Positions 43,901 through 53,200 of a DNA stretch of 64,000 nucleotides are shown here, piece after piece; the stretch's first letter is position 1; each line of letters opens with the position of its first letter. A program made the position numbers and the translations under genes. The notes below the pieces were generated by a model. The model was not told the origin of the DNA. It searched no databases and was given only the letters and a program-made list of their open reading frames with translations. Source of the stretch: Zelonia costaricensis (Eukaryota > Euglenozoa > Kinetoplastea > Trypanosomatida > Trypanosomatidae); NCBI GenBank assembly GCA_030849075.1, contig JASAOO010003468.1, forward strand, positions 1-64,000. Direction: 5' to 3'.

Positions 43901-45836
43901 CGCCGCGTCGCAGGAACTTGCGCAGCTCCGCGTCGCGCCAGATCTGCAGCAGGTCGAACTTGATGTTGTGGCCGACAATCACGTCGTACTCGTCCAGCGG
44001 CGGCAGGAAGAGCGAGTCGCGCGACGACTTCTCGACAAGGTGGTTCTGGCTTGTCACGGACGCGTCGTCGTAGCGCATCGCGACGCTGCGGTCGAAGTAG
44101 CGGCGCGGCATGAAGACGTTGCCCTTGTAATCGCGCGCGCCGGACAAGACCACAAAGTTCTCCTTGATGAACGGATTGGCGACGCGCTTGTAGCGGCGCA
44201 CCGTCGTCGTCTCGAGATCGACGACGAGGTAGCGGCGCAGCCCGTCGAGCGCCTTCTTCTCGCGCTCGAGGCGGCCCGGGTCCTCGTAGATCTTGCTGCG
44301 CCACTGCTGCAGCCCAAACACCACCTCGGCATCGCTGACATCGACGCGGTTGAGAAAGCTGGCCCTCGTGACCTGTGGCACTGGGTTGCTCTTCGCGTCG
44401 GCCGCCAGCGCGCCCACCCGCGCAAACGCTGCGGCGGTCTCCTCCTGCCGCGGAATGCTGTTCACCGCGCTCATGATCGCCGGCGCCACCTTGTGCAGGC
44501 GCTCCGAAAAAAGCTTGTTTGCCAGCGCCGTGAAGCCGCGGTGCAGGTAGCGGTCCATCTTCTCCTCGTCCTTGCGCAGGTAGTTCTCCGTGAAGCAGTT
44601 TTGCCGGATCAGCCCCCACGTCGCGCGTGGGTCCGCCTCCTCGTTGATGCCCTTGGCGACGCTGTGCCCGCCAAAGTACGGCGCCAGGCTCGAGATCTCG
44701 GCGACAAAGAAGGGGCTCTTCGGGCGGCACGTGCGCGCAAAGGCGACAAGCTGCGAAGCACGCGTGCGCGCCGTGGGCACGAAGAGGGAGATGGACGAGC
44801 TGCCCTCGCCGTAGAGCAACGTCGTCAGCGCCTTCAGCTTCACCGCCTCCTCGGCCAGGCTGCGGATCATGTGAACCGACTGCGCGCGGCGCTGGGAGTC
44901 GAAGATGGTCACAACCATCGTGTAGCCCTCAGCAATCGTGCCCTTGCCCACGCGGACGTCGATGTCCACGACAAAGACGTTGACGGCCTTCACCACGCGG
45001 CGCACAATTTGCTCGACCGGGTTGAGCGCCTTGCGACTGCCCGGCGTGCCGAAGCGGCGGTGGACGTCGAACAGGACCTCCCAGCTGAGGACGGCGCTGC
45101 GCGCCGCCGTGTTGCTCTTGAGCGTCTCGCTCGGCAGCAGCGTGACGCCGCCGACGTCGTAGACGGGCGGGTCGACGGTGGTGCCGTTGAACTGCTTCTG
45201 CGTCAGCAGAAAGGCCGCGTGCTCGAGGCCGGACGGCATTTCCACGCCCCTCACCACCTCCTGCTGCGCCTTGAAGGCGAGGTACGTAATACCCCACGTG
45301 TCAGGCGCCAGCGCGACCCGCTTCATCGCCTTGGTGCTCAGCAGCGCCGCCGCCGACTTGATCTCGGCGGTCGCGTCGCAGCCAAAGAGAAGACCGGCGA
45401 TGTAGTCTTCGGTGATGCGCTCGTCCATCCACATCGCGGCTTTCCACAGGTGCTCGTCCTTCACGACCGCCACCTCGTTCGTCGTGGCCGAGTAGACGGC
45501 GTACGCCTTCTCCGCGGGGTCGTAGGCGAGGGTGAAGATGCAGTACTGCGACTTCGCCAGCAGCATCTTTGGGTCGTCGGCCAGCGTGGTGGCGGCGAAC
45601 GGGTTCTGACGCGCCGGGAATGCCTTCATTACCGGCGGCGCCGTCGCAGCGGGGGCGGTAGGCGCGCTAGTCGGTCGCTGCGCCGCCGCAGAAGCAGGGG
45701 CCGCACCAGCGTACTTCGGGCGAGTCGGGTACGTCGCATGGCAGCGCACGCCGGGGAGGAGCGCGCCGGCGGTGAGGGCGGCCGCCGCGGTCCACCGCCC
45801 CGGCTCCCCGACGAGCTGCACAGTGCGTCGCAGCAT
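40923..45836 (-). CDS. POLID: Mitochondrial (kinetoplast) DNA polymerase I-like, most likely POLID, with 3'-5' exonuclease domain
   Basis: A 1637-residue family-A DNA polymerase. The N-terminus (MLRRTVQLVGEPGRWTAAAA) fits a mitochondrial presequence. A DnaQ-like exonuclease starts with DLETTT (D540, E542) and continues with GHNIKFD (D628). The thumb motif FNWSSNSHLITLFFGG lies near 795-810. TGRLASANPNCQNIP (near 1311), motif A EADYSQLE (D1354), the O-helix FSFQRQYGAG region (about 1422) and motif C HDC (D1573) complete the palm and fingers. Thumb and TGRL are about 500 residues apart, against roughly 90 in bacterial Pol I, so a large insertion is present. T. brucei has POLIA-POLID; the length is near my memory of POLID (about 1630), and adjacency to a dynein heavy chain and p166 also suggests POLID. 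POLIB, which has an exonuclease and a domain insertion, is the alternative. The frame runs 63 codons upstream, but the ATG at 45836 begins the presequence. Confidence 0.85.
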   Translation of the reverse strand: MLRRTVQLVGEPGRWTAAAALTAGALLPGVRCHATYPTRPKYAGAAPASAAAQRPTSAPTAPAATAPPVMKAFPARQNPFAATTLADDPKMLLAKSQYCIFTLAYDPAEKAYAVYSATTNEVAVVKDEHLWKAAMWMDERITEDYIAGLLFGCDATAEIKSAAALLSTKAMKRVALAPDTWGITYLAFKAQQEVVRGVEMPSGLEHAAFLLTQKQFNGTTVDPPVYDVGGVTLLPSETLKSNTAARSAVLSWEVLFDVHRRFGTPGSRKALNPVEQIVRRVVKAVNVFVVDIDVRVGKGTIAEGYTMVVTIFDSQRRAQSVHMIRSLAEEAVKLKALTTLLYGEGSSSISLFVPTARTRASQLVAFARTCRPKSPFFVAEISSLAPYFGGHSVAKGINEEADPRATWGLIRQNCFTENYLRKDEEKMDRYLHRGFTALANKLFSERLHKVAPAIMSAVNSIPRQEETAAAFARVGALAADAKSNPVPQVTRASFLNRVDVSDAEVVFGLQQWRSKIYEDPGRLEREKKALDGLRRYLVVDLETTTVRRYKRVANPFIKENFVVLSGARDYKGNVFMPRRYFDRSVAMRYDDASVTSQNHLVEKSSRDSLFLPPLDEYDVIVGHNIKFDLLQIWRDAELRKFLRRGGKIWDTMYGEYLLTGHDVKLGHGAGLEDVAKSYGGQTTKLDAVKRAWAEGKETFEIPYSTLTEYLHGDLENTELIFCKHMERALEQRQVIICLARMEGLLCTTEMEYNGLKTNVELAQQQSNELTGKVTDLRRQLEQAIPEEVPVDCRKFFNWSSNSHLITLFFGGKLKLRTNARESKELVGELFARHTLFLRPDAFPRNRYPNGVFLRPPVHVLGAGDCAIMAGLSTEKGTRLFKGYFEAYMRQASFRKSSSVLDSLRREVTTVSRQNSDKRGETSALANLLPRRHLFLFAALTPTRDDGIAKLFVKNPITGESVTLTEADMAEQLERFVNAQVLRHTEMIVPVDEEPTVRNSVFADAHVTIFARDAGFSFMHYLGSDPGLCRFLDAHSGYLDAVDPALRYNISLADTVAVFAYYKHLHADGGAKPAGSGGESLPPVIPAKALPKSGKRGKVGAAEAFKKSLLQEALMKPEEWCNYYIDVFLGMANAALQHEGLASEPAKGRKATKKKEGTLSEDDMPVLLRQRRAFVGYYNSLPDAERKRLALMCLVGKTASSPYDCFAVPCAHDDFVTVNVRGRLLQYIPNELEAEQVMRRFRSSVTRQLQVGEDTLSYFKTNHGDKTANVILELRALEKLIGTYYESTDGGTGMVSLVHATDSCIHHELIHNKTNTGRLASANPNCQNIPKEDKSSLRDMFISRFGDKGMCIEADYSQLEVVALAVLASDEQMLDDLRHNVDFHCKRVTMMRPDLKYTEVLQRAKKNKEPEFVKLRQQAKVFSFQRQYGAGVRMLSQSTGLTQDQVRMLIEKENETYRGVEVFNKMVTMSANSYDASLQNGARNARGHQFFKGVFPVLTGSRYIFTESDVPEAMLRERDAVRKSTNFSPTHLKNYPVQGFAGEIVQVMLGVLWRHFLANNNYSGLAVLTNTVHDCVWVDCHVSVYRQVAKDVELIMDGVRTVLNALFPEMQVSVDFPCDVVAGESMGALRPIVEETTL

Positions 45837-45855
45837 CAGCAGCGCTTCTGTATGT

Positions 45856-45891
45856 CTGTTGTGGTAGGAAGTGAAATGAGAAACGTAGGGG
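45856..45891 (-). promoter_or_regulatory. Predicted trans-splice acceptor for POLID
   Basis: On the minus strand the moderately pyrimidine-rich CCCCTACGTTTCTCATTTC region (45891-45863) leads to an AG at 45857-45856, about 20 nt before the ATG at 45836. This favours the start at the presequence rather than the longer frame. Confidence 0.45.
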
Positions 45892-46310
45892 CTGCTCACG
45901 TCCGCCGATCGACAAGAGCGGTGGACGATGATGAGTGAAGCAAGAGCGAGGAAGCAAGGTGACGTGGTGAAATACAACAGTCGTGGCAAGCGATCACTGC
46001 TTGTGCAACCGGTGAAGCTCTTCAACGAAGCGGGAGGGGTGGCCCGTTAGAAGGGGGGAAAAATAAGGAGGGTCGAGGACGCCGTCGCAATGCGCGTCTG
46101 CGCTGTGGTCTATGTCGTGAGCGAGGCTCTAGTTTTCTGTTTGTATGGTTTGTGAGGGTCCGTGGACGGCGTCCAGTTGGTTGGCGTGTGGCTTGCGAGG
46201 GGAGCAGCAACACAACGAGAAGGCAAGACGGCGTCCTCGTATTCTGGTGAAAATCAAAAAAGCACGGTACGTGCCCTTACGCGCGCGCGAGAACGCTAGT
46301 CTATGTGGTT

Positions 46311-46343
<33 letters not shown>

Positions 46344-47118
46344 ACTCGCCAGCTTGTGCGGGTTCGCTTCACGTGTGGACGGCACTCTCCCTAGCGCCGC
46401 TTCCCCACGCGCTGTTGTCCTTCTGCACCAAGCTGGGCACGACAGGAGCGCTTGTGTGTACCGTAAGGTGTCAGCTCGATCGACGCCGCGCTGCTTCCTT
46501 GGCACCCTGATACATGTGGCGCGCCGGCAAAGAGCGAGGTTGCGGAGAAGCAAGCAAGCGGCACCAACAAAGCGTTGACAAACAAAACAGAGAGTAACGA
46601 GAAGACGGTGGCACGGTGGAGGTGAAATGGCATTTTATCCTGCGTTTTTTTTTCTCTTTCTTCAACGAGATCGGCTCTGCGTCGTTTTAGCGAAACCACA
46701 AACAAGCTCAGGTCGCCACAAGACGTGAAGAGCTGTGGCGGGGGAGCGCGGAAAGAGAATTCAGATAAAGACACACGGCAGAGGACGCTGCACCGAGCCT
46801 CACCTCGCATCCCCTCTTCTTCGCGCTTCTGAATCTCCGCCGCTCACAGACAACAAAGACGCACGAAAGCGGCAGCTGCTCCAGAAAAAAAAAAATTCTT
46901 TCCGTTTTGGTGTTGTGTTTCCTGTCGAGAACGCCACATCGAGTGGCATCGCAGTTCGCCACGCAGAACGCAATGAATGAAAGCAGTCAAAGAGTGTCCT
47001 TCTCCTTCGCAGCGCGCCGGCACTGCCGGCATTCCCCACCTCCCGAGTGGGACAGCGCCGAGGGTGTTCCTCACAAAGCCACCGAGTCCTCGACGGAACG
47101 AGCTTTCGCGGAAGGGGC
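45892..47118. other. 1.2 kb spacer between POLID and the MAPK-like gene
   Basis: No supported gene. It contains a GT microsatellite (46317-46342), a T run (46645-46653) and an A run (46885-46896). It probably includes the MAPK-like 3' UTR. Confidence 0.5.
46317..46342. repeat. GT dinucleotide microsatellite
   Basis: Uninterrupted GT repeat of about 13 units. It is one of the few arrays in the window that read GT rather than CA on the plus strand. Confidence 0.85.
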
Positions 47119-48855
47119 TCACGCGCCGGCGGCTGCGCCTCGCCGATGCAGATTCTCAATCTGGCGCTGCACCTCACGCGAGACCTGGCACTCCTCTTCA
47201 AAGAGACAGCGCAGCGCCTGTGCGCTGGTGATGCGGTGATCAAACTCCCACGTGAAGGGCGGGGGCTCGTCCAGGACGATGCACGGGTGCGCCTGCTGGT
47301 AGGCGGTCATGTCGGCGACCACTTCTCGCGCAGTAACCGCGTCCGCCTCTGGACTGCGCACAATTTCGTCTCGCGCGTCGTACAGCTTGCGAAAGAACGG
47401 GTCGCGCAGCGCCTCCACGGCCGTGGGGCGCTTGCGCGGGTCGAAGGAGAGCAGCTTTGCGATAAGGATGCCCGCGTCGATCGGGACGTCGGCGTTGGAG
47501 CCGAAGAGGGAGCTGTGGAAGAGCGCTTGCGAGTGCAGCTGGCCTCGCAGCGTGCGCTGCTCCCCACTCGCTGGTTTGCCGCTGAAGAACAGAATGTCGT
47601 TGATGAAGTGCTTGCCCTCCTCGCCGCCCTCGAACAGCGCCGCGACCTGCTCTGGCGTCTGCGGCACAGCGCGCAGTCCGGGTGTCTCGAGAATGAGCGT
47701 CAGCTGCGAGAGGTAGTTGGCGCCGGCGAAGAGGGGTCGGCGCAGCAGCATCTCGGCGAGAATGCAGCCCACGGACCACATGTCAATGGCGTGGTTGTAG
47801 CGGCCCATGATGAGCAGCTCCGGCGCGCGGTAGTAGCGCGTCACCACGTAGTCCGTCAGGCTGTAGAGCGGTGGCTGCTTGGCGTTGTGCCGCTCGCTTG
47901 CTGAGCCACCCCCGCTGCTCGGCTGAGGCGGCCAGCAGTAGCGGCTCCACTCCGCCATCTCAGACGTGCTCGACTGCGCTGCCGCGGCGAGGGCAGCGAG
48001 GCTGCTCACGTGCGGCCAGCACGGAATACCGCCGCGCGAGAGGCCAAAGTCGCAGAGCTTCATGTCACAGTTGCCGTTGAGGAGGATGTTACCCGGCTTC
48101 AGGTCGCGGTGGATGACGCCGCTGCTGTGCACGTACACGAGCACTTTGATGAGCTGATACGCAATGAACCGAAACTGGTCCAGGTGAATCTCCTGCGACG
48201 ACTTGAGCAGTGCCGCGAGGTCGGTGTCCATCAGATCCGTGACCAGGTAAAGGTCCTCAAACGTGGTGCTCGCAGACGCCGGTGGTCGGCGCACCTCCAT
48301 CAGGCGCACGATGTTCGGGTGTCCCTGCAGGTAGCGCAGCACCTTCACCTCGCGCAGGATTCGCCGGCCGTCCACGAGGTCGTCGAACACACGCGTCACT
48401 TTCTTGATGGCTACGAAGGGGGACGCCTCGCCGTGCGCGAGGGCGCGCCGCTTGAACGGCTCCGAGCACAGGTCCGCGACCTGAAGGGTGCGCCCTCGCA
48501 CCGCGCCGTCCAGCACCGGCCTGGTGCGCAGGTACACCGGCGCCGAGCCGCCGCGGCGCCGCCGTGTCACGACGCAGCCCTCCTCCTCCATGATCCGCAT
48601 TGCCTCGTTGTAGTAGCTGCTCGTTGGCACCAGCCGCAGGTCCACTGCAGCGCACACGACGCCGTACGCGCCGTAGCCCACAGCGTTGAGCACCTCAAAA
48701 TGCGAGGCGACCTCGAAGATGGAGCCGCGCACGTGGTAGCGTTTGCGTTGCGCATCAGCGTGGTCGACCATGGCTGGCACCTCGCTGCCGCCGAAGAGCA
48801 GGCCGTTGTCCCGCGCCGTCTGCATAAACGGCAGAGCCGCCTCATTGAACGTCAT
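47119..48855 (-). CDS. MAP kinase-like CMGC protein kinase (TDY activation motif) with two large insertions
   Basis: A 578-residue protein kinase. Catalytic features: Gly loop GYGAYGVV (60-67), ATP-lysine in VAIKK (148-152), HRDLKPGN (249-256), DFG (269-271), activation motif TDY (334-336) and YYRAPE (341-346), followed by a typical CMGC WSVGCILAEML. TDY with YRAPE marks the trypanosomatid MAPK group. Two unusual insertions are clear: about 75 residues between the Gly loop and the ATP-lysine (76-147), and about 60 residues between DFG and TDY (272-333, Ser/Ala/Trp-rich). The protein also has a 45-residue N-terminal extension and a C-terminal tail. All catalytic residues are present, so it should be active. 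Which numbered MPK it corresponds to I cannot say. The frame extends 60 codons upstream across CA-rich sequence; the ATG at 48855 is the more credible start. Confidence 0.9.
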   Translation of the reverse strand: MTFNEAALPFMQTARDNGLLFGGSEVPAMVDHADAQRKRYHVRGSIFEVASHFEVLNAVGYGAYGVVCAAVDLRLVPTSSYYNEAMRIMEEEGCVVTRRRRGGSAPVYLRTRPVLDGAVRGRTLQVADLCSEPFKRRALAHGEASPFVAIKKVTRVFDDLVDGRRILREVKVLRYLQGHPNIVRLMEVRRPPASASTTFEDLYLVTDLMDTDLAALLKSSQEIHLDQFRFIAYQLIKVLVYVHSSGVIHRDLKPGNILLNGNCDMKLCDFGLSRGGIPCWPHVSSLAALAAAAQSSTSEMAEWSRYCWPPQPSSGGGSASERHNAKQPPLYSLTDYVVTRYYRAPELLIMGRYNHAIDMWSVGCILAEMLLRRPLFAGANYLSQLTLILETPGLRAVPQTPEQVAALFEGGEEGKHFINDILFFSGKPASGEQRTLRGQLHSQALFHSSLFGSNADVPIDAGILIAKLLSFDPRKRPTAVEALRDPFFRKLYDARDEIVRSPEADAVTAREVVADMTAYQQAHPCIVLDEPPPFTWEFDHRITSAQALRCLFEEECQVSREVQRQIENLHRRGAAAGA

Positions 48856-48912
48856 TTTTTTTTCTTTCTTTGCTCGCGTCCAGCTCTCGATGTACGATGC
48901 GCAAAATGTGCG

Positions 48913-48958
48913 CTGCGAGACAAGGTGCGCCTGAGGAGAGGGCAGCACACACACACAC
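48913..48958 (-). promoter_or_regulatory. Weak predicted trans-splice acceptor for the MAPK-like gene
   Basis: On the minus strand a GT microsatellite followed by GCCCTCTCCTCAG gives a candidate AG at 48932-48931, with another at 48914-48913. The pyrimidine tract is short, so the site is less certain than the others. An A-rich leader precedes the ATG at 48855. Confidence 0.35.
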
Positions 48959-50235
48959 AGACACCCCGCCAACCAAGGCTCTTCACGGGACCGTGCGTCC
49001 GCGCCGTCCAATGCACACCTTGCCGTCTCTTGCAACGTGCGCCTTCAGAATTCACCTTGCCGCGCCGCAGCAGCAGCTGGTGTTTCTTCGTTTTTGTTCG
49101 CTTGTCCGACGATGCGACCAGGTCAACGCCATGTGAAAGTGTTTTTTTGTTGTCGTTGTTGTTGTGGCGTTTCAGTGAACGAGAGGGGGGAGATGACGAT
49201 CTTTTCTTTTGCAAAACATGGTGAACCATCCACGAGAGAGCGAGGGGACCCAGCCACACACGGACAAGCCGGCGAGGTGGGCCGCCCTTTTCCTCGGAAG
49301 GGCGCTCCCTGCAGTGGTGACGCGCACGACGCGCTCAGCGGGGCAGCACACAAAAGGCGTGCACGGCTTGGGGAGTTGCGCTGGCACGCAGCACGCTGCA
49401 CAAGCCGGATAGTTGGACTGGTCGTCCACTGGCCGCTCACCGAACTCCACAGAAAGCGATGGTGGTACCCATCTGACCGCCAGAGATGCCTCAGAGCCAC
49501 ACAGAGACGCATCACGTGCATCGCTTGTCGCAGCTGGTAGCGGTTCCCATTGCTCCTCCTCCCCCTCCCCCCCCCCCTGAACAGCTTGGCCAGTGCGACG
49601 CACTCACTTTCCTTCCTCTTTGTTGCTCAAGAGCTTGTTTGTTGGTTGCGCCGTGATTTGACGAAAAGGGATGGGCTCGGCAGGAGACGGTTTGTGTGGT
49701 CCGGTTACATGAAGAGCACTAGGTCAATCGGCGCTCGCCGGCGCACAAAGTCCTGGACCCGGGAAAGCACTAAGCAAACATTGGAGAGACTTTTTACATC
49801 GAAAGGCGCGCGTACATGGAAGGCGCTGATAGGAATAGGCACGCAAAAGGCGAAAAACAAAGAAGGATGGCCCCTTGATCCGCAAAGCCCATCTTGGAGC
49901 GTCAAGCTTCCATGTCCGCTAGAAGGACTTCGCGCCAGCGGTGCCGGCACAACGAAAACGTGAAGCGCGGCGGCGGCGGCGGGAGAAGGGGAGCGGACGG
50001 GAGCACTACGAGAAACGGAGAAGCGGAGTCGACGCGCGCCGGTGGGCAGCGCCTTTCGCAGTGCCTCTCTCATCGAAAGCGAAGAAACACACACACACAC
50101 AGACACACAGAGGTGGCCCTCGGGAAGGGGACGCATCGGCGGACTGGGGAGCAGCAAGGTACGGTAAGAGGAGGGAAGAAAGAACAGCAAGAGAAGCACG
50201 CAGCGCAGCTTCGGCGAGAGCGGAGCAGACACTCA
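48959..50235. other. 1.3 kb spacer between dynein heavy chain and the MAPK-like gene
   Basis: No supported gene. About 49250-49560 is complex, non-skewed sequence; its neighbours are T-rich (49135-49170) or purine-rich (49960-50060, 50150-50225). A CA array lies at 50088-50100. It is the likely dynein 3' UTR. Confidence 0.5.
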
Positions 50236-53200
50236 CTACTCCACAACGTCGAGCAGCAGACCTACGCCGGCAATCACCCACTTGCGCGACGGCTGCTTGC
50301 TCTTCAGGAAGAAGCCAACCACGAAGCCCGGGCCGCGCGCCTGCGTCTTGTACACCGGGCACTCGTACTGGTCGCGGCGGTCAATCTTCGCGAGCGGCAG
50401 CGAGCGGACCTGCATGATGGGCATCTTCGGGTAGAGCTCCTTGAGGCGACTATCCTCAATGCAGCCAGCCGTCGCATCCCACCGCGCACCCTCCATCGAC
50501 AGCCCGGTCACGTAGCAGCCGTCGCGCGCGCTCGATTCGATCTGGTCGGCCGACTTCTTCAGCACATCGACGACGAGCGCCATCTGGTCGAGGTCAAAGC
50601 TGTTCACGATCGAGGTGGTCTGCATAATGGCGGTCAGGAAGGACATCGGGTTGAAGAAGAGCGAGATGTTCGTCACCTTCGGCGTCTGCAGGTCGGCGTT
50701 CCACGCCACGAGCTGCTCGTTGCGGGCCAAGAAGTTCTCCACCCACGAGCCGAGCATGCGCTGCGTCATGAAGGAGACACGCGCCCAGCGCTCCGGCATC
50801 TTGTCGAGGTAGATCTGGTCGAACAGCTCCTGCATCGCCGTGCTCATGGAGAGGGCACCCTTCAGGCCGAGGTTCAGCTCCTCCAGCGACGCCCGCAGCG
50901 TCTCGATCAGCACGTTCATGCGCTCACTCTCCTGGTAGAAGACGTGCTGCTGCGGCGACCGGTCCTCCTCGAGGCGCTCCGACAGGTCCTGCAGGTTGTG
51001 CGGCTCCGGAAGCCGCTCACGGATCTCGTCGATCTTCTGCTGCACAATCTCCTGTGGGCTGAGCATGTCGCCACCGGCGTGCTTCTTCGGCTGCAGCTCG
51101 TTGATCGTCTTGAAGAGGACGTCGGCCTGCATCGTGCGGTAGTTGATCTCAGCGTTCGGGTGCAGGCCGTACAGCAGCGGCGACTCCGCCGGGAAGTCGT
51201 CGCTGGACGAGAGCCACTGCATGTACTCCTGGTAGCTCGCCGGTGCCGGCACTGGCACGCCTGGCGCGAGCAGCAGTCCGTCGCAGCAGTCTGGAACAAT
51301 GTAGCTCTGCAGGTAAGCCATGCACAGCACGCGGTCCCAGTCGTCCGTGATGTGGCCACCGTACATGATCTCGCCAAAGACGTAGCGCAGATCCTCCCAC
51401 GGCACCTTTGGCCGGTCCTCGATGTAGTTGGCCGCCACCTCCATGCAAGTCGTCAGGTCGCCGGCGTTGAACGGGTAGGCGCGGTTCCAGCCGAGCGGGC
51501 CGAACTTCTTGCGCTCCACGACGACGGCGTGGAAGAAGCACATCGAGAACATGATGCAGCGGTACTCCGTCGGCTTCGCGCTCTTCTCCCACGGCTCGTC
51601 GCTGAAGTTGCCCATCGCACGCACGATGTTCTGCCGGATGCCGGTCGGCGGCTCGGACGTCAGCTTGACGGAGCGCTGCAGGATGCCAATCGGAATCACC
51701 CGCGACGGCTCGGCGCTCAGGAAGACGCGGAAGTCCGCGTGCCCCTTGACGCCCTCGAACGGGATCTCGTCGTCCGTGACCAGGATCGGGTCGTCCTCTG
51801 GCGCCGCCGTGCCGTTGCCCTCGCCACCCTCACCGCCCTCCTCGCCGTCCTCGTCCGTCTGACCCTCGCCGCCCTCGCCCTGCGAATGCACCGACTTGCC
51901 CTCGGTGGCCTCCTCCTCCTCCTCGGCCCCGTCGGCGGTGGCAGCGGCGCCGCCGCCAGCCGCCGCGTTGCGCTCGCCAGCCTTGCGCTCCATAATCTCC
52001 TTCCGCAGCTGCGCAACGCGCGTGTACGTCTCCGCGTACGTGTCCAGGCGCCGCTCCAGCGTGCGCAGCCACTTCTCGACCAGGTGGATGTTCGACAGCA
52101 GCGCCCACCCGCCGTCCTTGAAGCACTTGTCCAGCGCGCGGTCGGCGACCACCTCCTGACCCTGCCCCAGCGACACGTTGTAGAAGTTCTCCTTGTCGTA
52201 CGTGTAGCCAAGCTTGCGGCCCAGCTCCTCCACCGCCTTGACCGGGTCGACACCAGGCGACAGGATGAAGAAGAGCGGCGTCGTCGTGCTCGAGTTGAGG
52301 AACGAGACGGAGATGTCGACCGCCTGATCGGAGACGAAGAAGCGGCCGATGCTGTTGCCGACAAACATCTCCAGCGCCGCCGTGAGACGGTCCGGGCGCA
52401 GGCACCGCAGCACGAGCAGCCGCTCGAAGTTGGACAGGTTCTTCCACTCGCCCGGCATCTTCTCCACCTCCGGCTTCTCCAGCTCGCAGTACTGGAACCA
52501 GCGGTTATTCTCGGCCATGTCGCTCGGCAGCAGGCTGAACTCCGGCGTCGCCCCCTCCACCTCGGCGAGCGCCTGCACGGCGTCCCAGTTCGGCTGCGTG
52601 CACCAGCTCACCACCGTCTCCGGCCGCTCGACGCCCGACTTCTTCTTGCCGCGCAGCAGAAAGTCCAGCTGCTTCAGGTCGATCTCGTCACGGCGGCTGA
52701 GAATGCCGAAGGTCAGCAAACTCGAGAAGATGAGCTTGTGGCGCTCGAAGAGACCGCGCGAGACGTAGGCGAACACGTTCTCCGTGATGGACTGGATGAC
52801 ATTCAGCACGCGCTTCGACACGTCCTTCTTGTTCTCCGGCTGCGGCGCCATGACGAGGGCCTTGTTGAAGACGACCATGAAGGCCTCTAGCGAGTACTGG
52901 TACATGTGGTCAATCTTCCACAGCTGGTCGATCTGGAAGAAGAGCAGCGAGCCGCGAACGGCGACGTCGGTGTAGCGGAGACGGTTCTGCGCAATGTCCT
53001 TCTGCGTCACGATGGCCAGCGCAAAGGAGGCGTTGATGTCCTTCGCCTTCTTCTTGGTTGTCTCGAGGTTCTCGACCAGCGTGACGTTCTCGAGGATGTC
53101 GCCGGTGGCGTTCGTCAGCTCGTACAGCAGGCCGTTCTCGCACTGCTGCAGCTCGATCGTCATGGTGTTCATCTGCCGGATGAGCATGCCACGCTTCTTC

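Noticed and set aside
42426..45938. 1170-codon plus-strand open frame
   Set aside because: Antisense mirror of the POLID coding sequence; composition dominated by Arg, Leu, Val and His, no domain.
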